Below are positions 27,070 through 36,708 of a DNA stretch of 64,000 nucleotides, piece after piece. Source of the DNA: Spirosoma taeanense (GTDB lineage Bacteria; Bacteroidota; Bacteroidia; Cytophagales; Spirosomataceae); the NCBI RefSeq assembly GCF_013127955.1, contig NZ_CP053435.1, positions 4,898,001 to 4,962,000 on the forward strand, read 5' to 3'. Within the stretch, counting starts at the first letter, position 1. Each line of letters starts with the position of its first letter. The notes under the pieces were generated by a model. It searched no databases and was not told the origin of the DNA. It saw nothing but the letters and a program-made list of their open reading frames with translations. Position numbers and translations under genes: made by a program.

Positions 27070-28638
27070 TCAGACTCGTTCCAGTCCATTCTCACTGTCG
27101 TTAACCATCCGTAAATAAACGCCATTGGTCCAGCCAAAACCGTCCTGATTCGGGTACTTGCCACCACCCGTAGTCAGGGCTGCGTCAACAACGTTATATT
27201 TTTCCATCATCTTACCGCTTGCTTTAAAGACTTTGTCGTTGAGTGCCAGCCAACGGTCGCGGCCTTCGCGGGCGGTTTCCGTAAAGCCATAGTTCAAAAG
27301 CCCCTTATACACAATCCATTGCAACGGTGCCCAGCCGTTGGGCCAGTCCCACTGCTGACCCGTATTAACCAGCGTTGTTACCCAGCCGCCTTCCTTTAGA
27401 AAATCAGTCTTCAGCCGGTTGTGTATGTGGCTGGCCTGCTCCGGGCTGGCCAGTTTAAAGAACAGGGGAGCGACGCCCGCCAGCGTAATCGCCGGTGTTA
27501 ACCGACCAGCCACGGCGTCGTAATCATGAAAGAATCGGGTATGTTCATTCCAGAAAAACGTTTGAATCTGTTCTTTGCGGGCTGCGGCTGCCTGCTCCAT
27601 TTTTTCTGCGTCAATTATCAGGCTGGTCTGCCGGTAAGCATCCCGCAGGGTTATCTCCAGAAAATAAAGCGCGCAGTTCAGATCGACCGGCACTATATCG
27701 GCGGCATGAATAGAGGTCATTGTTTTTCCATCCGAAAACCAGCGACTGCTAAAATCCCAGCCCGATTCACAGGCAGCCCGAACGTGGGTGTGAAGCGCTT
27801 CGAGATCAATGCCCAGCTTCTGAGCTTCGTCGGCCAGCTCCGCTTCGACGCGATAAGCCTCGGGCCGGATCGTCGGCGTGTCGTCCCAATGGCGGTTTAA
27901 GATTCCCTGATCAGGCACCTGAACTACGCGACGTACTATGGGGCGATCGTCGGTCAGAGCGTTACGTCCCTGCATCCAGAAGTCGTACTCCCGCTGCAAC
28001 TGTGGCAGGTAGTTTGACAATACATCCGGGCCGTCTGTTTCAGCCAGCAACTGAACCATCAGTGCGAAGTAAGGCGGTTGCGAGCGGCTCAGGAAATACG
28101 TTCGGTTGCCGTTTGGTACGTAACCGAACAGATCGATCAGGTAAGCGAAATTATCGAGCATGCTGCGGATCAAATCCATTCGGCCAGCTTCCTGCAGACC
28201 CAGCATGGTGTAGTAAGTATCCCAGTAAAAGATTTCGCGGAACCGCCCGCCCGGCACTATGTATGGGTGCGGTAAAGGTATGCGGGAACTACCTTCCACC
28301 TGCGGATCAGCCGAACGCGCGAGCCAGTCCCACAGACGGTTAATGTGCTCGGCCGTAGGGATGGACGTATCGCTGACGTAATCGCTGCCTGGCTTGGGTG
28401 GTAGCACAAAGTGTTCGTGCACAAACGCGCTCAGGTCAAAACCAGGCTTTTGTTTTTCAGATTCGTACAGCGCGATGAGATGGGCCGGCACCATCTTGGG
28501 AACGCAGTCCACGAATGTTTTAGAGTCCGTAAAAACCTGCCCTAGCTGGACAGCGCGATACAATTCGCCAAAAAGCTGATCAGGCGATTGGGGACGGGTA
28601 AGGTTTGCCAAGGTGAACGTGCTTTTATAACGTAACAC
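27070..28638 (-). CDS. treF: Trehalase (GH37), cytoplasmic type
   Basis: 522 residues. Both GH37 signatures are present: PGGRFREIFYWDTYY (near residue 127) and QWDWPNGWAP (near 428). The C-terminal GGGKYPNQDGFGWTNGV block is also typical. It hydrolyses trehalose to two glucose. No signal peptide is visible, so it should act in the cytoplasm like TreF, unless the true N-terminus lies elsewhere. The start taken is a GTG; the first internal ATG would remove conserved sequence. Confidence 0.93.
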   Translation of the reverse strand: MLRYKSTFTLANLTRPQSPDQLFGELYRAVQLGQVFTDSKTFVDCVPKMVPAHLIALYESEKQKPGFDLSAFVHEHFVLPPKPGSDYVSDTSIPTAEHINRLWDWLARSADPQVEGSSRIPLPHPYIVPGGRFREIFYWDTYYTMLGLQEAGRMDLIRSMLDNFAYLIDLFGYVPNGNRTYFLSRSQPPYFALMVQLLAETDGPDVLSNYLPQLQREYDFWMQGRNALTDDRPIVRRVVQVPDQGILNRHWDDTPTIRPEAYRVEAELADEAQKLGIDLEALHTHVRAACESGWDFSSRWFSDGKTMTSIHAADIVPVDLNCALYFLEITLRDAYRQTSLIIDAEKMEQAAAARKEQIQTFFWNEHTRFFHDYDAVAGRLTPAITLAGVAPLFFKLASPEQASHIHNRLKTDFLKEGGWVTTLVNTGQQWDWPNGWAPLQWIVYKGLLNYGFTETAREGRDRWLALNDKVFKASGKMMEKYNVVDAALTTGGGKYPNQDGFGWTNGVYLRMVNDSENGLERV

Positions 28639-28679
28639 CCAGGCTTGCCTTTTGTCATTCAGGATTTAACGAATCCTGG

Positions 28680-28889
28680 TTATAAACCGCCTTTCACTGA
28701 CTCGTAATCGGATTTGATTCGACCCATTTCTTTGGCCAGAAACGTTTGCAGCTGCTGGTTAAACTCGGCTTTATCGGCTTCGGATAAGGAAGCGTATAAA
28801 TCTTTCAGCTCCTGATTGATGGCTGCCCGTTCGGCATCGTTGGCCGCGTTGATGGAACGGATATGGTATCGTCTGAAATCGTATTCCAT
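28680..28889 (-). CDS. Small helical hypothetical protein
   Basis: 69 residues, MEYDFRRYHIRSINAANDAE onward. Charged, helical and without cysteine or signal, it resembles an adaptor-like helical hairpin. It follows a clear terminator of tatC and has its own ATG with an A/T-rich leader. No function recognised. Confidence 0.6.
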   Translation of the reverse strand: MEYDFRRYHIRSINAANDAERAAINQELKDLYASLSEADKAEFNQQLQTFLAKEMGRIKSDYESVKGGL

Positions 28890-28905
28890 AGTTTATTAAT
28901 AATAA

Positions 28906-28943
28906 ACCGGACGTTAAACAGTAGCTAGTGTCTAACGTCCGGT
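28906..28943 (-). terminator. Terminator downstream of tatC
   Basis: An 11-bp perfect stem ACCGGACGTTA/TAACGTCCGGT (28906-28916, 28933-28943), extended by AATAAA/TTTATT across a 2-nt bulge. Read on the minus strand it is followed by TTTATTATT. Confidence 0.75.
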
Positions 28944-28961
28944 GTTTATTCTGTTCAACAA

Positions 28962-29819
28962 CTATGACTGCATCAGTTCCCGCTGCTCTTTCATCCTTGC
29001 CCGCTCAATCGAGCGCGACACCAGAATACTGACCTCATACAATCCCGCCAGCGGCAGGGCAACCAGCACCTGGCTATAAATATCGGGCGAAGGCGTAATG
29101 ATACCAGCCAGAACCAGAATCACAATCCAGGCGTGTTTGCGATACGACCGCATGAACGTAGGCGTCAGCACGCCCACTTTCGAGAGCACAAATGCCACAA
29201 TTGGCATCTGGAACATCAGGGCGCAACCCAGCGACAGCGTCACCAGAATCCCGATATACGACGTAATATCGAACTGATTTTTAATCTCAGGCGTAATCTG
29301 GTAGTTTGCCAGGAAGTTGATGGCCAGGGGCGAAACAATATAATAACCAAACAACAGGCCCATCAGAAACAGCATCGACACGTAAAACACAGCGCCACGA
29401 GCCGCCTGCTTCTCCGTCTGGCGTAATCCAGGTTTTATAAACCGCCACAGTTCCCAGAACGCATAAGGAAACGCGAAACACAGACCAATGATCAGCGACG
29501 AGGTCAGGGCCATCGTAAACTGATCCGATACACCAAGAGCCTGCAGTTCGAAATTCAGTTTCTTAACGCACAAGTCCGCGTAACCCGTCATATCCGACAG
29601 TTTACACATCATTCGATACGTCCAGAAATTCGGGCTTTTAGGCCCCATAATAACTATCCGGAAAATATCTTCAATAAAGATGAACGCGATCAGCGCAAAG
29701 ACGAAGATGGACCCCACCGCACGAATGATGTGCCAGCGGAGTTCTTCCAGATGGTCCAGAAAGGACATCTCTTTGCCGTCGGATTCGATTTCCTCGTCGG
29801 TCAGTTGATCTAATGGCAT
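28962..29819 (-). CDS. tatC: Sec-independent protein translocase TatC
   Basis: 285 residues with six membrane helices. The N-terminal MSFLDHLEELRWHIIRA is the conserved signal-binding stretch with the essential Glu. Family blocks around the periplasmic loop (FAFPYAFWELWRFIKPGL) and LSLGCALMFQMPIVAFVL are present. TatC recognises twin-arginine leaders. It is therefore the exporter for the Tat-type oxidoreductases and aminotransferase at 13873-20472. No tatA lies in the window. Confidence 0.95.
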   Translation of the reverse strand: MPLDQLTDEEIESDGKEMSFLDHLEELRWHIIRAVGSIFVFALIAFIFIEDIFRIVIMGPKSPNFWTYRMMCKLSDMTGYADLCVKKLNFELQALGVSDQFTMALTSSLIIGLCFAFPYAFWELWRFIKPGLRQTEKQAARGAVFYVSMLFLMGLLFGYYIVSPLAINFLANYQITPEIKNQFDITSYIGILVTLSLGCALMFQMPIVAFVLSKVGVLTPTFMRSYRKHAWIVILVLAGIITPSPDIYSQVLVALPLAGLYEVSILVSRSIERARMKEQRELMQS

Positions 29820-29829
29820 TCTATTGAGC

Positions 29830-29907
29830 GAAAGAGTGAATGAGCGAAAGAGTGAGTTAATAGCTGCTGGCGTTTCTGATTTCGCTCATTCGCTCATCCA
29901 CTCTTTC
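29830..29907. repeat. Inverted repeat of GAGTGAAT/GAGCGAAA units
   Basis: Two 23-nt arms (29830-29852 and 29885-29907) match at 21 positions. Each is built of degenerate 8-nt units of the type GAGTGAAT and GAGCGAAA. It sits between the glyA stop and the tatC start. Similar repeats occur near 40738-40812 and 41270-41376. Confidence 0.65.
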
Positions 29908-29921
29908 ACCCTTTGGATTAC

Positions 29922-31211
29922 TTAACTTTTATAAAGTGGAAACGCTTTCATCCACTCATTAATTTCTTCTTTAACGGTTGCCAGAGCCGTTTCATCGTCA
30001 TGATGCATCAGCACGCGGTCAATATATACGACAATTTGCTCCATGTCCGATTCCTTCAGCCCGCGTGTAGTCATGGCCGCCGTTCCGACCCGCATCCCCG
30101 ACGTAACCATCGGCGACTTATCGTCGAACGGCACCATGTTCTTGTTAATGGTGATATCTGCTTTAATAAGTGTGTTCTCAGCTAATTTACCCGTCAGGCC
30201 TTTCGAGCGCAGATCAATCAGCATCAGGTGGTTGTCGGTGCCACCCGAGATGATCTGGTAGCCCCGGCTCAGGAACGCGCTGGCCATTGCCTGCGCGTTG
30301 GCCTTCACCTGAACGGCATAGTCATAAAAATCGTCGGTCAGAGCCTCACCAAACGCTACGGCTTTAGCCGCGATGATGTGCTCCAGCGGGCCGCCCTGCG
30401 TACCGGGAAACACACCTGAATCGAGCAGCGACGACATCATGCGGGTTTCGCCCTTTGGCGTTTTGATGCCGAACGGATTTTGAAAATCGTCCCGCATCAT
30501 AATCATGCCTCCCCGCGTGCCCCGCAGCGTTTTGTGAGTCGTTGTGGTGACGATATGCGCGTAAGCCAGCGGATCGTTCAGCAGACCTTTGGCAATCAGG
30601 CCCGCCGGGTGCGACACGTCGGCCAGCAGTAGCGCCCCTACTTCATCGGCAATGGCCCGCAGACGGACGTAATCCCAGTCGCGGCTATAGGCCGAAGCAC
30701 CACAGATCAGCATTTTGGGACGTTCACGTTTAGCCGTTTCTTCCACTACGTCGTAATTAATTACGCCAGTTTCACGTTCTACGCCGTAGAACGTCGGGCG
30801 GAAATATTTACCCGAAATATTGACCGGCGAACCATGGGTCAGGTGACCGCCATGCGACAGGTCAAAACCCAGTATCGTGTCGCCGGGTTGCAGACAGGCC
30901 AGGAATACCGCCGTGTTAGCCTGCGCCCCAGAGTGCGGCTGTACGTTCACCCAGGTAGCGCCGAAGAGTTCCTTAGCCCGGTCAATGGCAATCTGTTCAA
31001 TCTGGTCTACCACCTCACAGCCGCCATAGTACCGTTTGCCCGGAAGTCCCTCCGCGTATTTATTGGTTAAGACGCTCCCGGCGGCTTCCATCACCTGGGG
31101 CGACACGAAGTTTTCGGAAGCGATCAGTTCGATACCGGATTCCTGCCGGTGCTGTTCCTTGGCAATCAGGTCAAATACCTGCGTATCGCGGGTGGTCGTT
31201 GCAGTCGTCAT
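29922..31211 (-). CDS. glyA: Serine hydroxymethyltransferase
   Basis: 429 residues, the PLP enzyme interconverting serine and glycine with tetrahydrofolate. [49 protein letters not shown] and [15 protein letters not shown] (Schiff-base Lys near residue 228) are all intact. Length and N-terminus are standard for Bacteroidota. It has a well-matched -7 promoter element about 93 nt upstream and is divergent from dsbD. Confidence 0.97.
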   Translation of the reverse strand: MTTATTTRDTQVFDLIAKEQHRQESGIELIASENFVSPQVMEAAGSVLTNKYAEGLPGKRYYGGCEVVDQIEQIAIDRAKELFGATWVNVQPHSGAQANTAVFLACLQPGDTILGFDLSHGGHLTHGSPVNISGKYFRPTFYGVERETGVINYDVVEETAKRERPKMLICGASAYSRDWDYVRLRAIADEVGALLLADVSHPAGLIAKGLLNDPLAYAHIVTTTTHKTLRGTRGGMIMMRDDFQNPFGIKTPKGETRMMSSLLDSGVFPGTQGGPLEHIIAAKAVAFGEALTDDFYDYAVQVKANAQAMASAFLSRGYQIISGGTDNHLMLIDLRSKGLTGKLAENTLIKADITINKNMVPFDDKSPMVTSGMRVGTAAMTTRGLKESDMEQIVVYIDRVLMHHDDETALATVKEEINEWMKAFPLYKS

Positions 31212-31303
31212 GCGCGTAGTTCTGTTCGGTTAGTTACCCGTTCGCCTGTTTTGTTCCTTGAAGCCAATCTGGCAAACAGGCAAACAACCAATTATTTATA
31301 CGA

Positions 31304-31311
31304 CAAAGGTA
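31304..31311 (-). promoter_or_regulatory. glyA promoter -7 element
   Basis: Reads TACCTTTG on the minus strand, an exact TAnnTTTG match, 93 nt before the glyA ATG. No clear -33 TTG was found at the usual spacing. Confidence 0.5.
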
Positions 31312-31443
31312 CGGCGGAAAAGGATAGAATAAATACGATTGTCGGGTTCATCGCTGCGTTAATGTCGGTTGGATTGAGCACCGAATGGAAATATTTTTGC
31401 TGAATTTCTGTTGCTCAATAAATCATCAATTACCCAAAGCGGT

Positions 31444-33552
31444 ATGAAATTCATTCCTGCGCTCGTTGTCTGGCTTTTACTGCCACTCCTGACGTTCGCC
31501 CAGATTCGTAAAGACCCGACCTCCTGGTCGATTAGTGCTCCCAAACAGCCCGCCAAAGTAGGCGATGTGATCAGCGTTCGCGTTCAGGCACGCATTGCCG
31601 ATGGCTGGCACATGTATTCCAACGACCTTGATCCCAACATTGGCCCCGTCCCCACAACGCTTAAGTTTACGCCTTCGGATGCGTACACGCTGGTGGGCAC
31701 GGCTACCCCCGTGGGCGTTGAAGAAGTGTTTGAAGAAGTATGGGGCGCGAAAGTGCGTCAATTCAAGAATCAGGCTGTTTTTGTTCAGAAAATAAAGTTA
31801 ACCAAACCGAATGCCACCTTTACCGGAACGGCCGAATACCAGGTCTGCTCGGATAAAGACGGCGTTTGTCTGCCCCCCGCCGAAGCAGAATTTTCGGTAG
31901 AAATCAACGCAGCCGCTACGGCCGCTCTGCCCACATCGGCAACCACGGCCGTAGCCTCCGCTCCTGCAGCGGCTTCTGCCACAAAACCAACCGCTGAAAC
32001 CGCTGTTGCTGCTGAAACCCAGCCTTCCACGTTAACGGCTACGCAGGGGGCCGCCAACCCGACCGTAACGGAAGCAGTGAAAACACCCAGCGAAACCTTG
32101 GATGCCACTGCCCTGACAACTACCGAAACCGCTGACCAATCCATGACCGGATTTATTCTGGCGGCTTTTCTATCGGGTTTGCTGGCTCTGCTTACGCCCT
32201 GCGTTTTCCCAATTATCCCGATGACGGTTAGTTTCTTCACCAATCAGCCGGGAGGGCGCTGGAAAGCTTTGCTGTTTGGGGCGTCCATTATCGGTATTTA
32301 TGTGCTGGTGGGGACCGTCGTGTCGCGCATCAATGGCCCGGCCTTTGCCAACTTTGTCAGTACCCACTGGCTGCCCAATGTCCTGTTTTTTGCTATTTTC
32401 TTTGTTTTTGGCCTGTCGTTTCTGGGTCTGTTCGAGATTGTGCTGCCTTCTTCACTGGTCAACAAAGCCGATGCACGGGCAGAACGGGGCGGTCTGGCAG
32501 GCGTGTTCTTCATGGCCTTTACGCTCGTACTGGTCTCGTTTTCCTGCACCGGACCAATCGTCGGCAGTTTGCTGGTAGCCTCGGCCGGGGGCGAAGTGGT
32601 GAAGCCGATTATTGGTATGACCGCTTTTTCATCAGCGTTTGCGGTGCCCTTTACGCTCTTCGCGGCTTTCCCGCAGTGGCTCAAGAGTATGCCTAAATCG
32701 GGGGGCTGGCTCAATTCGGTTAAGGTCGTGCTGGGCTTTCTGGAACTGGCGCTGGCGCTGAAGTTTCTGAGCATTGCCGATCAGGTCTATCACTGGGGCC
32801 TGCTCGACCGTGAAGTTTTCCTGTCAATCTGGATCGTCATTTTTGCGTTGATTGGCTTTTATTTTCTGGGCAAAATTCGCCTGCCGCACGATAGCGAAAC
32901 CAAGACCGTCAGCGTACCGCGTTTACTGCTGGCTATTCTTACGTTCTCGTTTGTGGTGTACCTGATTCCGGGTTTGTGGGGCGCTCCGTTAAAAGCCCTG
33001 TCCGGCTATCTGCCCCCCGAAACGTCGCAGGATTTCAACCTGCAGAATCGAACGGCCGCCCTGAACGCAGCCGCTGCGAATCCCCTCGGTGAGACGCCCA
33101 AATACAGCAATCTGTTTGAGCTTCCGCACGGTCTGCAGGGCTTTTTCGACTATAAACAGGCTCTGATCTACTCAAAAAAGGTCAACAAGCCGGTGTTTAT
33201 CGATTTTACCGGGCATGGCTGCGTTAACTGCCGCGAGATGGAAGCCCGCGTCTGGCGTGATCCAGCCGTGTTATCGCGTCTTCAGAACGATTACGTAGTT
33301 GTAGCGCTTTACGTCGATGACAAAACCGAACTGCCGGAAGCAGACTGGTACACCTCATCGTATGACAACAAGGTGAAGAAAACCATTGGCGCGCAGAACG
33401 CCGATTTACAGATTACGAAGTATAACAACAATGCCCAGCCGCATTACTGCCTGGTTGATGAGACCGGTAAACTTCTGGTAGCCCCGAAAAACTACGATCG
33501 CAGCGTCGAAAATTTCGTTGCTTTCCTGGATTCGGGTAAGGCAAAGTTTTAG
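31444..33552 (+). CDS. dsbD: Thiol:disulfide interchange protein DsbD
   Basis: 702 residues from ATG 31444, which begins the signal peptide MKFIPALVVWLLLPLLTFAQ. An upstream TTG at 31411 is not needed. Order: an N-terminal periplasmic DsbD-alpha domain, an Ala/Thr-rich linker (about residues 155-230), a membrane domain with Cys in TPCVFPIIP (near 253) and SFSCTGPIV (near 366), and a C-terminal thioredoxin domain with CVNC in GHGCVNCREME (near 592). It moves electrons from cytoplasmic thioredoxin to periplasmic partners. It ends at a strong terminator. Confidence 0.92.
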   Translation: MKFIPALVVWLLLPLLTFAQIRKDPTSWSISAPKQPAKVGDVISVRVQARIADGWHMYSNDLDPNIGPVPTTLKFTPSDAYTLVGTATPVGVEEVFEEVWGAKVRQFKNQAVFVQKIKLTKPNATFTGTAEYQVCSDKDGVCLPPAEAEFSVEINAAATAALPTSATTAVASAPAAASATKPTAETAVAAETQPSTLTATQGAANPTVTEAVKTPSETLDATALTTTETADQSMTGFILAAFLSGLLALLTPCVFPIIPMTVSFFTNQPGGRWKALLFGASIIGIYVLVGTVVSRINGPAFANFVSTHWLPNVLFFAIFFVFGLSFLGLFEIVLPSSLVNKADARAERGGLAGVFFMAFTLVLVSFSCTGPIVGSLLVASAGGEVVKPIIGMTAFSSAFAVPFTLFAAFPQWLKSMPKSGGWLNSVKVVLGFLELALALKFLSIADQVYHWGLLDREVFLSIWIVIFALIGFYFLGKIRLPHDSETKTVSVPRLLLAILTFSFVVYLIPGLWGAPLKALSGYLPPETSQDFNLQNRTAALNAAAANPLGETPKYSNLFELPHGLQGFFDYKQALIYSKKVNKPVFIDFTGHGCVNCREMEARVWRDPAVLSRLQNDYVVVALYVDDKTELPEADWYTSSYDNKVKKTIGAQNADLQITKYNNNAQPHYCLVDETGKLLVAPKNYDRSVENFVAFLDSGKAKF

Positions 33553-33570
33553 ACGTTTTCACGTAACGCT

Positions 33571-33614
33571 ATAAGAAACGCCCCGCCGAATACGTTCAGC
33601 GGGGCGTTTCTTAT
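33571..33614. terminator. Bidirectional terminator between dsbD and desaturase
   Basis: Perfect 16-bp stem (33571-33586 with 33599-33614), 12-nt loop. It lies between two convergent genes, with A-rich and T-rich outer ends. Confidence 0.9.
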
Positions 33615-33629
33615 GAAAAAGAAGAAGGA

Positions 33630-34661
33630 CTAAACCGCAGCTTTGGCCGGAATTGCCTGCGACTGTACCAGCTCCATATCCGGCTTCGACTGGTCGGCCA
33701 GGCTTACTCGACCCCGTTCTTTCCGGACAATCCGCGAGAAAAGCGAGATTTCCTGATCGAACAGGAACCGGAAAAACAGCCGGACATACGACGTATGATA
33801 TTTCAACGTATCGTAATACTCTGGCGCAGACTGCTTGATCTCTGGCAGTTTATTCCAGGGGATGGACGGAAAATCATGGTGTTCGTTGTGGAAGCCTACG
33901 TTCAGGTTCGGGCCGTTTAGCTGACCGTAATAGCTGTACGTCTCCTGCTCGGGATCAAGCGTCAGATAGTGTTCCTGAATCCAGCGCGCGCCCAGCGGAT
34001 GCAGGCCAACCGAGAAAAACAGACACAGCAGCATAAAGGCCAGCGCTTTCCAGCCAAACAGCGTAACGATCAGGATGTCGAATACGAGCTGCACCACCAT
34101 ATTCAGCGCGACCCAGCGGTCAATCACGGCCAGTTCGCGCATCCGGATAGTGCGGATGCCCTGGAAGATCGGGAAGAATAGCAGCCAGAGGGCTTTGCCA
34201 AGCGAGTAATTATTGATGAGTTTGGCCTCGTACCAATCGGGTAAATCTGCGTCCAGTTCATGCACTCCCTGAAACGCGTGGTGCTTGATATGGAAATTTT
34301 TGAATGACAGAGCGGTCGGCAGCACGGTCGGGAGATTGGCAAAAATAGCGGCCCAGGCATTGGCGGCTGGTTTGCGAAAAATCAGATTGTGGGCGGCTTC
34401 GTGAATGCAGACAAACAGCGTGTGGGCCGGAAATGCGCCAATGAACCACGCAGCCGCTACAACCAGCCACCAGGACTGATCGCGAACAAGATAGGCAAGG
34501 CCCGTCATCAGCGAAACGCAGCCCAGAATGATCCAGAAGGTGGTCGGATTCTTCTGGCCGATCAGCTTTTTGATTTCAGGATGCGATTTCAGGATCTGCC
34601 GGGTACGAATCCGGTGCGGCTCAGAAGCGGTTGAGCGAACAAAATCAGTCAAATTTGCCAT
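33630..34661 (-). CDS. DES1-like sphingolipid (dihydroceramide) desaturase
   Basis: 343 residues, a membrane di-iron desaturase with the three His boxes HEAAH (near residue 86), HIKHH (near 122) and HNEHH (near 258). What sets it apart is colinear resemblance to animal DEGS1 as I recall it: EPHRIRTRQILKSHPEIKKLI at the start, SFKNFHIKHHAFQGVHELD, FDILIVTLFGWKAL, then ETYSYYGQLNGPNLNVGFHN, EHHDFPSIPWNKLP and EYYDTL. DEGS1 introduces the delta-4 double bond of sphingosine. Bacteroidota make sphinganine-type sphingolipids, so a modified sphingolipid or ceramide is a plausible product. Substrate and position are inferred. Confidence 0.82.
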   Translation of the reverse strand: MANLTDFVRSTASEPHRIRTRQILKSHPEIKKLIGQKNPTTFWIILGCVSLMTGLAYLVRDQSWWLVVAAAWFIGAFPAHTLFVCIHEAAHNLIFRKPAANAWAAIFANLPTVLPTALSFKNFHIKHHAFQGVHELDADLPDWYEAKLINNYSLGKALWLLFFPIFQGIRTIRMRELAVIDRWVALNMVVQLVFDILIVTLFGWKALAFMLLCLFFSVGLHPLGARWIQEHYLTLDPEQETYSYYGQLNGPNLNVGFHNEHHDFPSIPWNKLPEIKQSAPEYYDTLKYHTSYVRLFFRFLFDQEISLFSRIVRKERGRVSLADQSKPDMELVQSQAIPAKAAV

Positions 34662-34784
34662 AGTTGATGTCGCCGGTAGTAAAATCGGAGAATAAACGAA
34701 AGGTAAAACTACTGAATTTTTAGGTGTAACTTCTTATCCAGAGACAACCACTCTCTAATTTTAACCGTTTTCTCATCTCAAAAG

Positions 34785-34812
34785 AAAAGCGGAGCCAATT
34801 GGCCCCGCTTTT
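34785..34812 (-). terminator. Terminator downstream of barrel protein gene
   Basis: AAAAGCGG and CCGCTTTT arms (34785-34792, 34805-34812) around an inner GCCAATTGGC palindrome. It probably ends the minus-strand gene whose stop is at 34949. Confidence 0.65.
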
Positions 34813-34857
34813 GCTGATTCAGGTTGATTCAACTTCAATTCACTAAATGGTATTTTT

Positions 34858-34950
34858 AAACGGGGTGAGTGCAGCAGGTGAAATCAATAGTGCACGCGAA
34901 TGGTGGGTCGATACGAACTACTAACTTCCCTTGCTGCACCCACTCCGTTT
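34858..34950. repeat. Imperfect long-arm inverted repeat
   Basis: A left arm at 34858-34878 and a right arm at about 34929-34950 (AAACGG.GTGAGTGCAGCA type) are near-complementary around a roughly 50-nt loop. The right arm covers the stop codon of the gene at 34949, so it may be a 3'-end structure protecting that mRNA. Confidence 0.45.
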
Positions 34951-35638
34951 AATAGCCTATTGGGAATGAATACCCAAGTGAAAGGGCAACGCCCCGGTTA
35001 CGCACGTTGACATTGACAACGGGAACCTGCACCTGCCGGCTGAAGCCATGCGTGTAGCGCCCTTCAACAAAAAACTTTCCGGTTCCGGCATCCATCGAGA
35101 GGCCCAGACCACCTACGGCCCCAACATCCCACCGATTCAGCATCCCGCCATAGTTGAGATCAACATCAATCGGCTGGGTAGTGATGAGCGCCGTTGCCCG
35201 GGTCCGGATGCGGCCATCCAGAGCGTAACTCACGGCTGGTCCGGCAATAAAATACGGCTGAACGGGTCCGTCGCTTAAGTTCACTTTAGCCAGTAACGGA
35301 ATCTCCAGAGTCTGCGACTGATAGGCCATGCGTGCCCCGATAGGCAACTGGAACCCACCCAGATTCAGATCAAGCCCTTGTTTCACGACAAAGCCTTTCT
35401 GGACATAAGCCACTTCGGGCCGGAACGAAACGCGGTCGCTGAGAGGAATATCAAAAAATAAGGCTCCGGTTGGCCCCGGCGAGGGGTGGAACGTTGGCGT
35501 CAGGCTTCCTAAAAACTCCGGTTTAGAAGCAAAGCCCCAGTTTGCCCCGCCCCGGATACCTACCTGAACCTGAGCAAACGACGTTTGAGCAGCCATTAAA
35601 CCCAAAGCGACGACACCAGCAAGCACAATTCGTTTCAT
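34949..35638 (-). CDS. Outer-membrane beta-barrel protein (OMP_b-brl family)
   Basis: 229 residues from ATG 35638, whose first residues MKRIVLAGVVALGLMAAQTS form a signal peptide ending at FAQ. Two in-frame ATGs lie 7-9 codons upstream. The mature part alternates in the manner of a PorT/OmpX-like eight-strand barrel (VGIRGGANWGFASKPEF, LEIPLLAKVNLS, GVALSLGYSFPIGY). No specific substrate or pathway is evident. Confidence 0.75.
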   Translation of the reverse strand: MKRIVLAGVVALGLMAAQTSFAQVQVGIRGGANWGFASKPEFLGSLTPTFHPSPGPTGALFFDIPLSDRVSFRPEVAYVQKGFVVKQGLDLNLGGFQLPIGARMAYQSQTLEIPLLAKVNLSDGPVQPYFIAGPAVSYALDGRIRTRATALITTQPIDVDLNYGGMLNRWDVGAVGGLGLSMDAGTGKFFVEGRYTHGFSRQVQVPVVNVNVRNRGVALSLGYSFPIGY

Positions 35639-35773
35639 AGTTGTTAACGTAAAATTCATGTTCAATTGAGTACATCGTCGGCAATAGGCAATCAGGTTTT
35701 TGCGTAACTCTTCGGTTTGACAATGCGTTAGTCAAAAAGATTAACCGACTGGCAAATTATTTTATACCCTGCT

Positions 35774-36562
35774 ATGAATGCCCAATTAGATCAGCTTACA
35801 GCCCGTATCGAGCCATTACGTCAGCAACTGACCAACCATCCTCTTTATTCTGCCGTCCGGACGCCGGGCGATTTGGATAGTTTTATGCAGGCGCACGTCT
35901 GGGCAGTCTGGGATTTTATGTCCTTGCTGAAAGTCCTGCAACGAGAACTTACCTGCGTGACGATTCCCTGGATTCCTGTGGGCAATGCCGCTACCCGTTA
36001 CCTGATTAATGAGATTGTTATTGGGGAAGAAAGCGATGTTGATCCGGATGGGAATCGAACCAGTCATTTCGAACTTTATCTGCAGGCCATGAAGCAGGCC
36101 CGTGCCGATACGCGGGCGATAACAGGCTTTGTCCGTGAACTAAGCGCTGGTACGTCGGTGCGCGACGCCCTGACGGGTTCAGACCTGCCCGAAGGTAGTC
36201 GTCGGTTCGTAAATTTTACCTTTGATCTGATTGAACAGGGGCGGCTTCACGAAATTGCCGCGGTGTTTACGTTCGGACGGGAGGATCTGATTCCAGATAT
36301 GTTTATGGCGCTGGTTCAGCAGTTGCGGGATCAGGCGCCGGAGCAGCTGAGCTTGTTCTCCTATTATCTGGAGCGTCATATTGAGGTTGACGGTGATCAT
36401 CACTCCCACCTCGCGAAAGCCATGACGATCGAACTTTGTGGCAACGACCCGCAACGCTGGCAGGAAGCTATAGCTGCCGTGGAAAGGGCTCTTCGCTTCA
36501 GAATTGCGCTCTGGGACAGCGTTCATGAACAGATTTCACGGAAGCAATTGTTTGCAGCTTAG
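35774..36562 (+). CDS. DUF3050 family, heme-oxygenase-like fold protein
   Basis: 262 residues. Segments NHPLYSAVRTPGDLDSFMQA, HVWAVWDFMSLLKVLQRELT, NEIVIGEESDVDPDG, FTFGREDLIPDMF and LERHIEVDGDHH match the DUF3050 pattern, an all-helical heme-oxygenase-like superfamily. The His, Glu and Asp residues in HVWAVWDF, GEESD and RHIEVDGDHH are placed like di-metal ligands in that superfamily, hinting at oxidase chemistry. The actual reaction is unknown. Single-gene unit with its own terminator. Confidence 0.85.
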   Translation: MNAQLDQLTARIEPLRQQLTNHPLYSAVRTPGDLDSFMQAHVWAVWDFMSLLKVLQRELTCVTIPWIPVGNAATRYLINEIVIGEESDVDPDGNRTSHFELYLQAMKQARADTRAITGFVRELSAGTSVRDALTGSDLPEGSRRFVNFTFDLIEQGRLHEIAAVFTFGREDLIPDMFMALVQQLRDQAPEQLSLFSYYLERHIEVDGDHHSHLAKAMTIELCGNDPQRWQEAIAAVERALRFRIALWDSVHEQISRKQLFAA

Positions 36563-36588
36563 ATTTTTCTGATTTCTTTGTTGCTGCC

Positions 36589-36625
36589 GCCCGAGTGTGC
36601 CCGTCGCCTGCTCGGGCATTTTTTT
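36589..36625 (+). terminator. Terminator of the DUF3050 gene
   Basis: GCCCGAG/CTCGGGC stem (36589-36595, 36611-36617) followed by ATTTTTTT. An alternative shorter TGCCCG/CGGGCA pairing uses the same right arm. Confidence 0.8.
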
Positions 36626-36708
36626 GACCAGAGAGCTAGTTGTACTATTTATTGAAAACATTGCAATGGTCTTGTAACTTTACTTGTCACGTGCGATCCC
36701 AACCGCTG

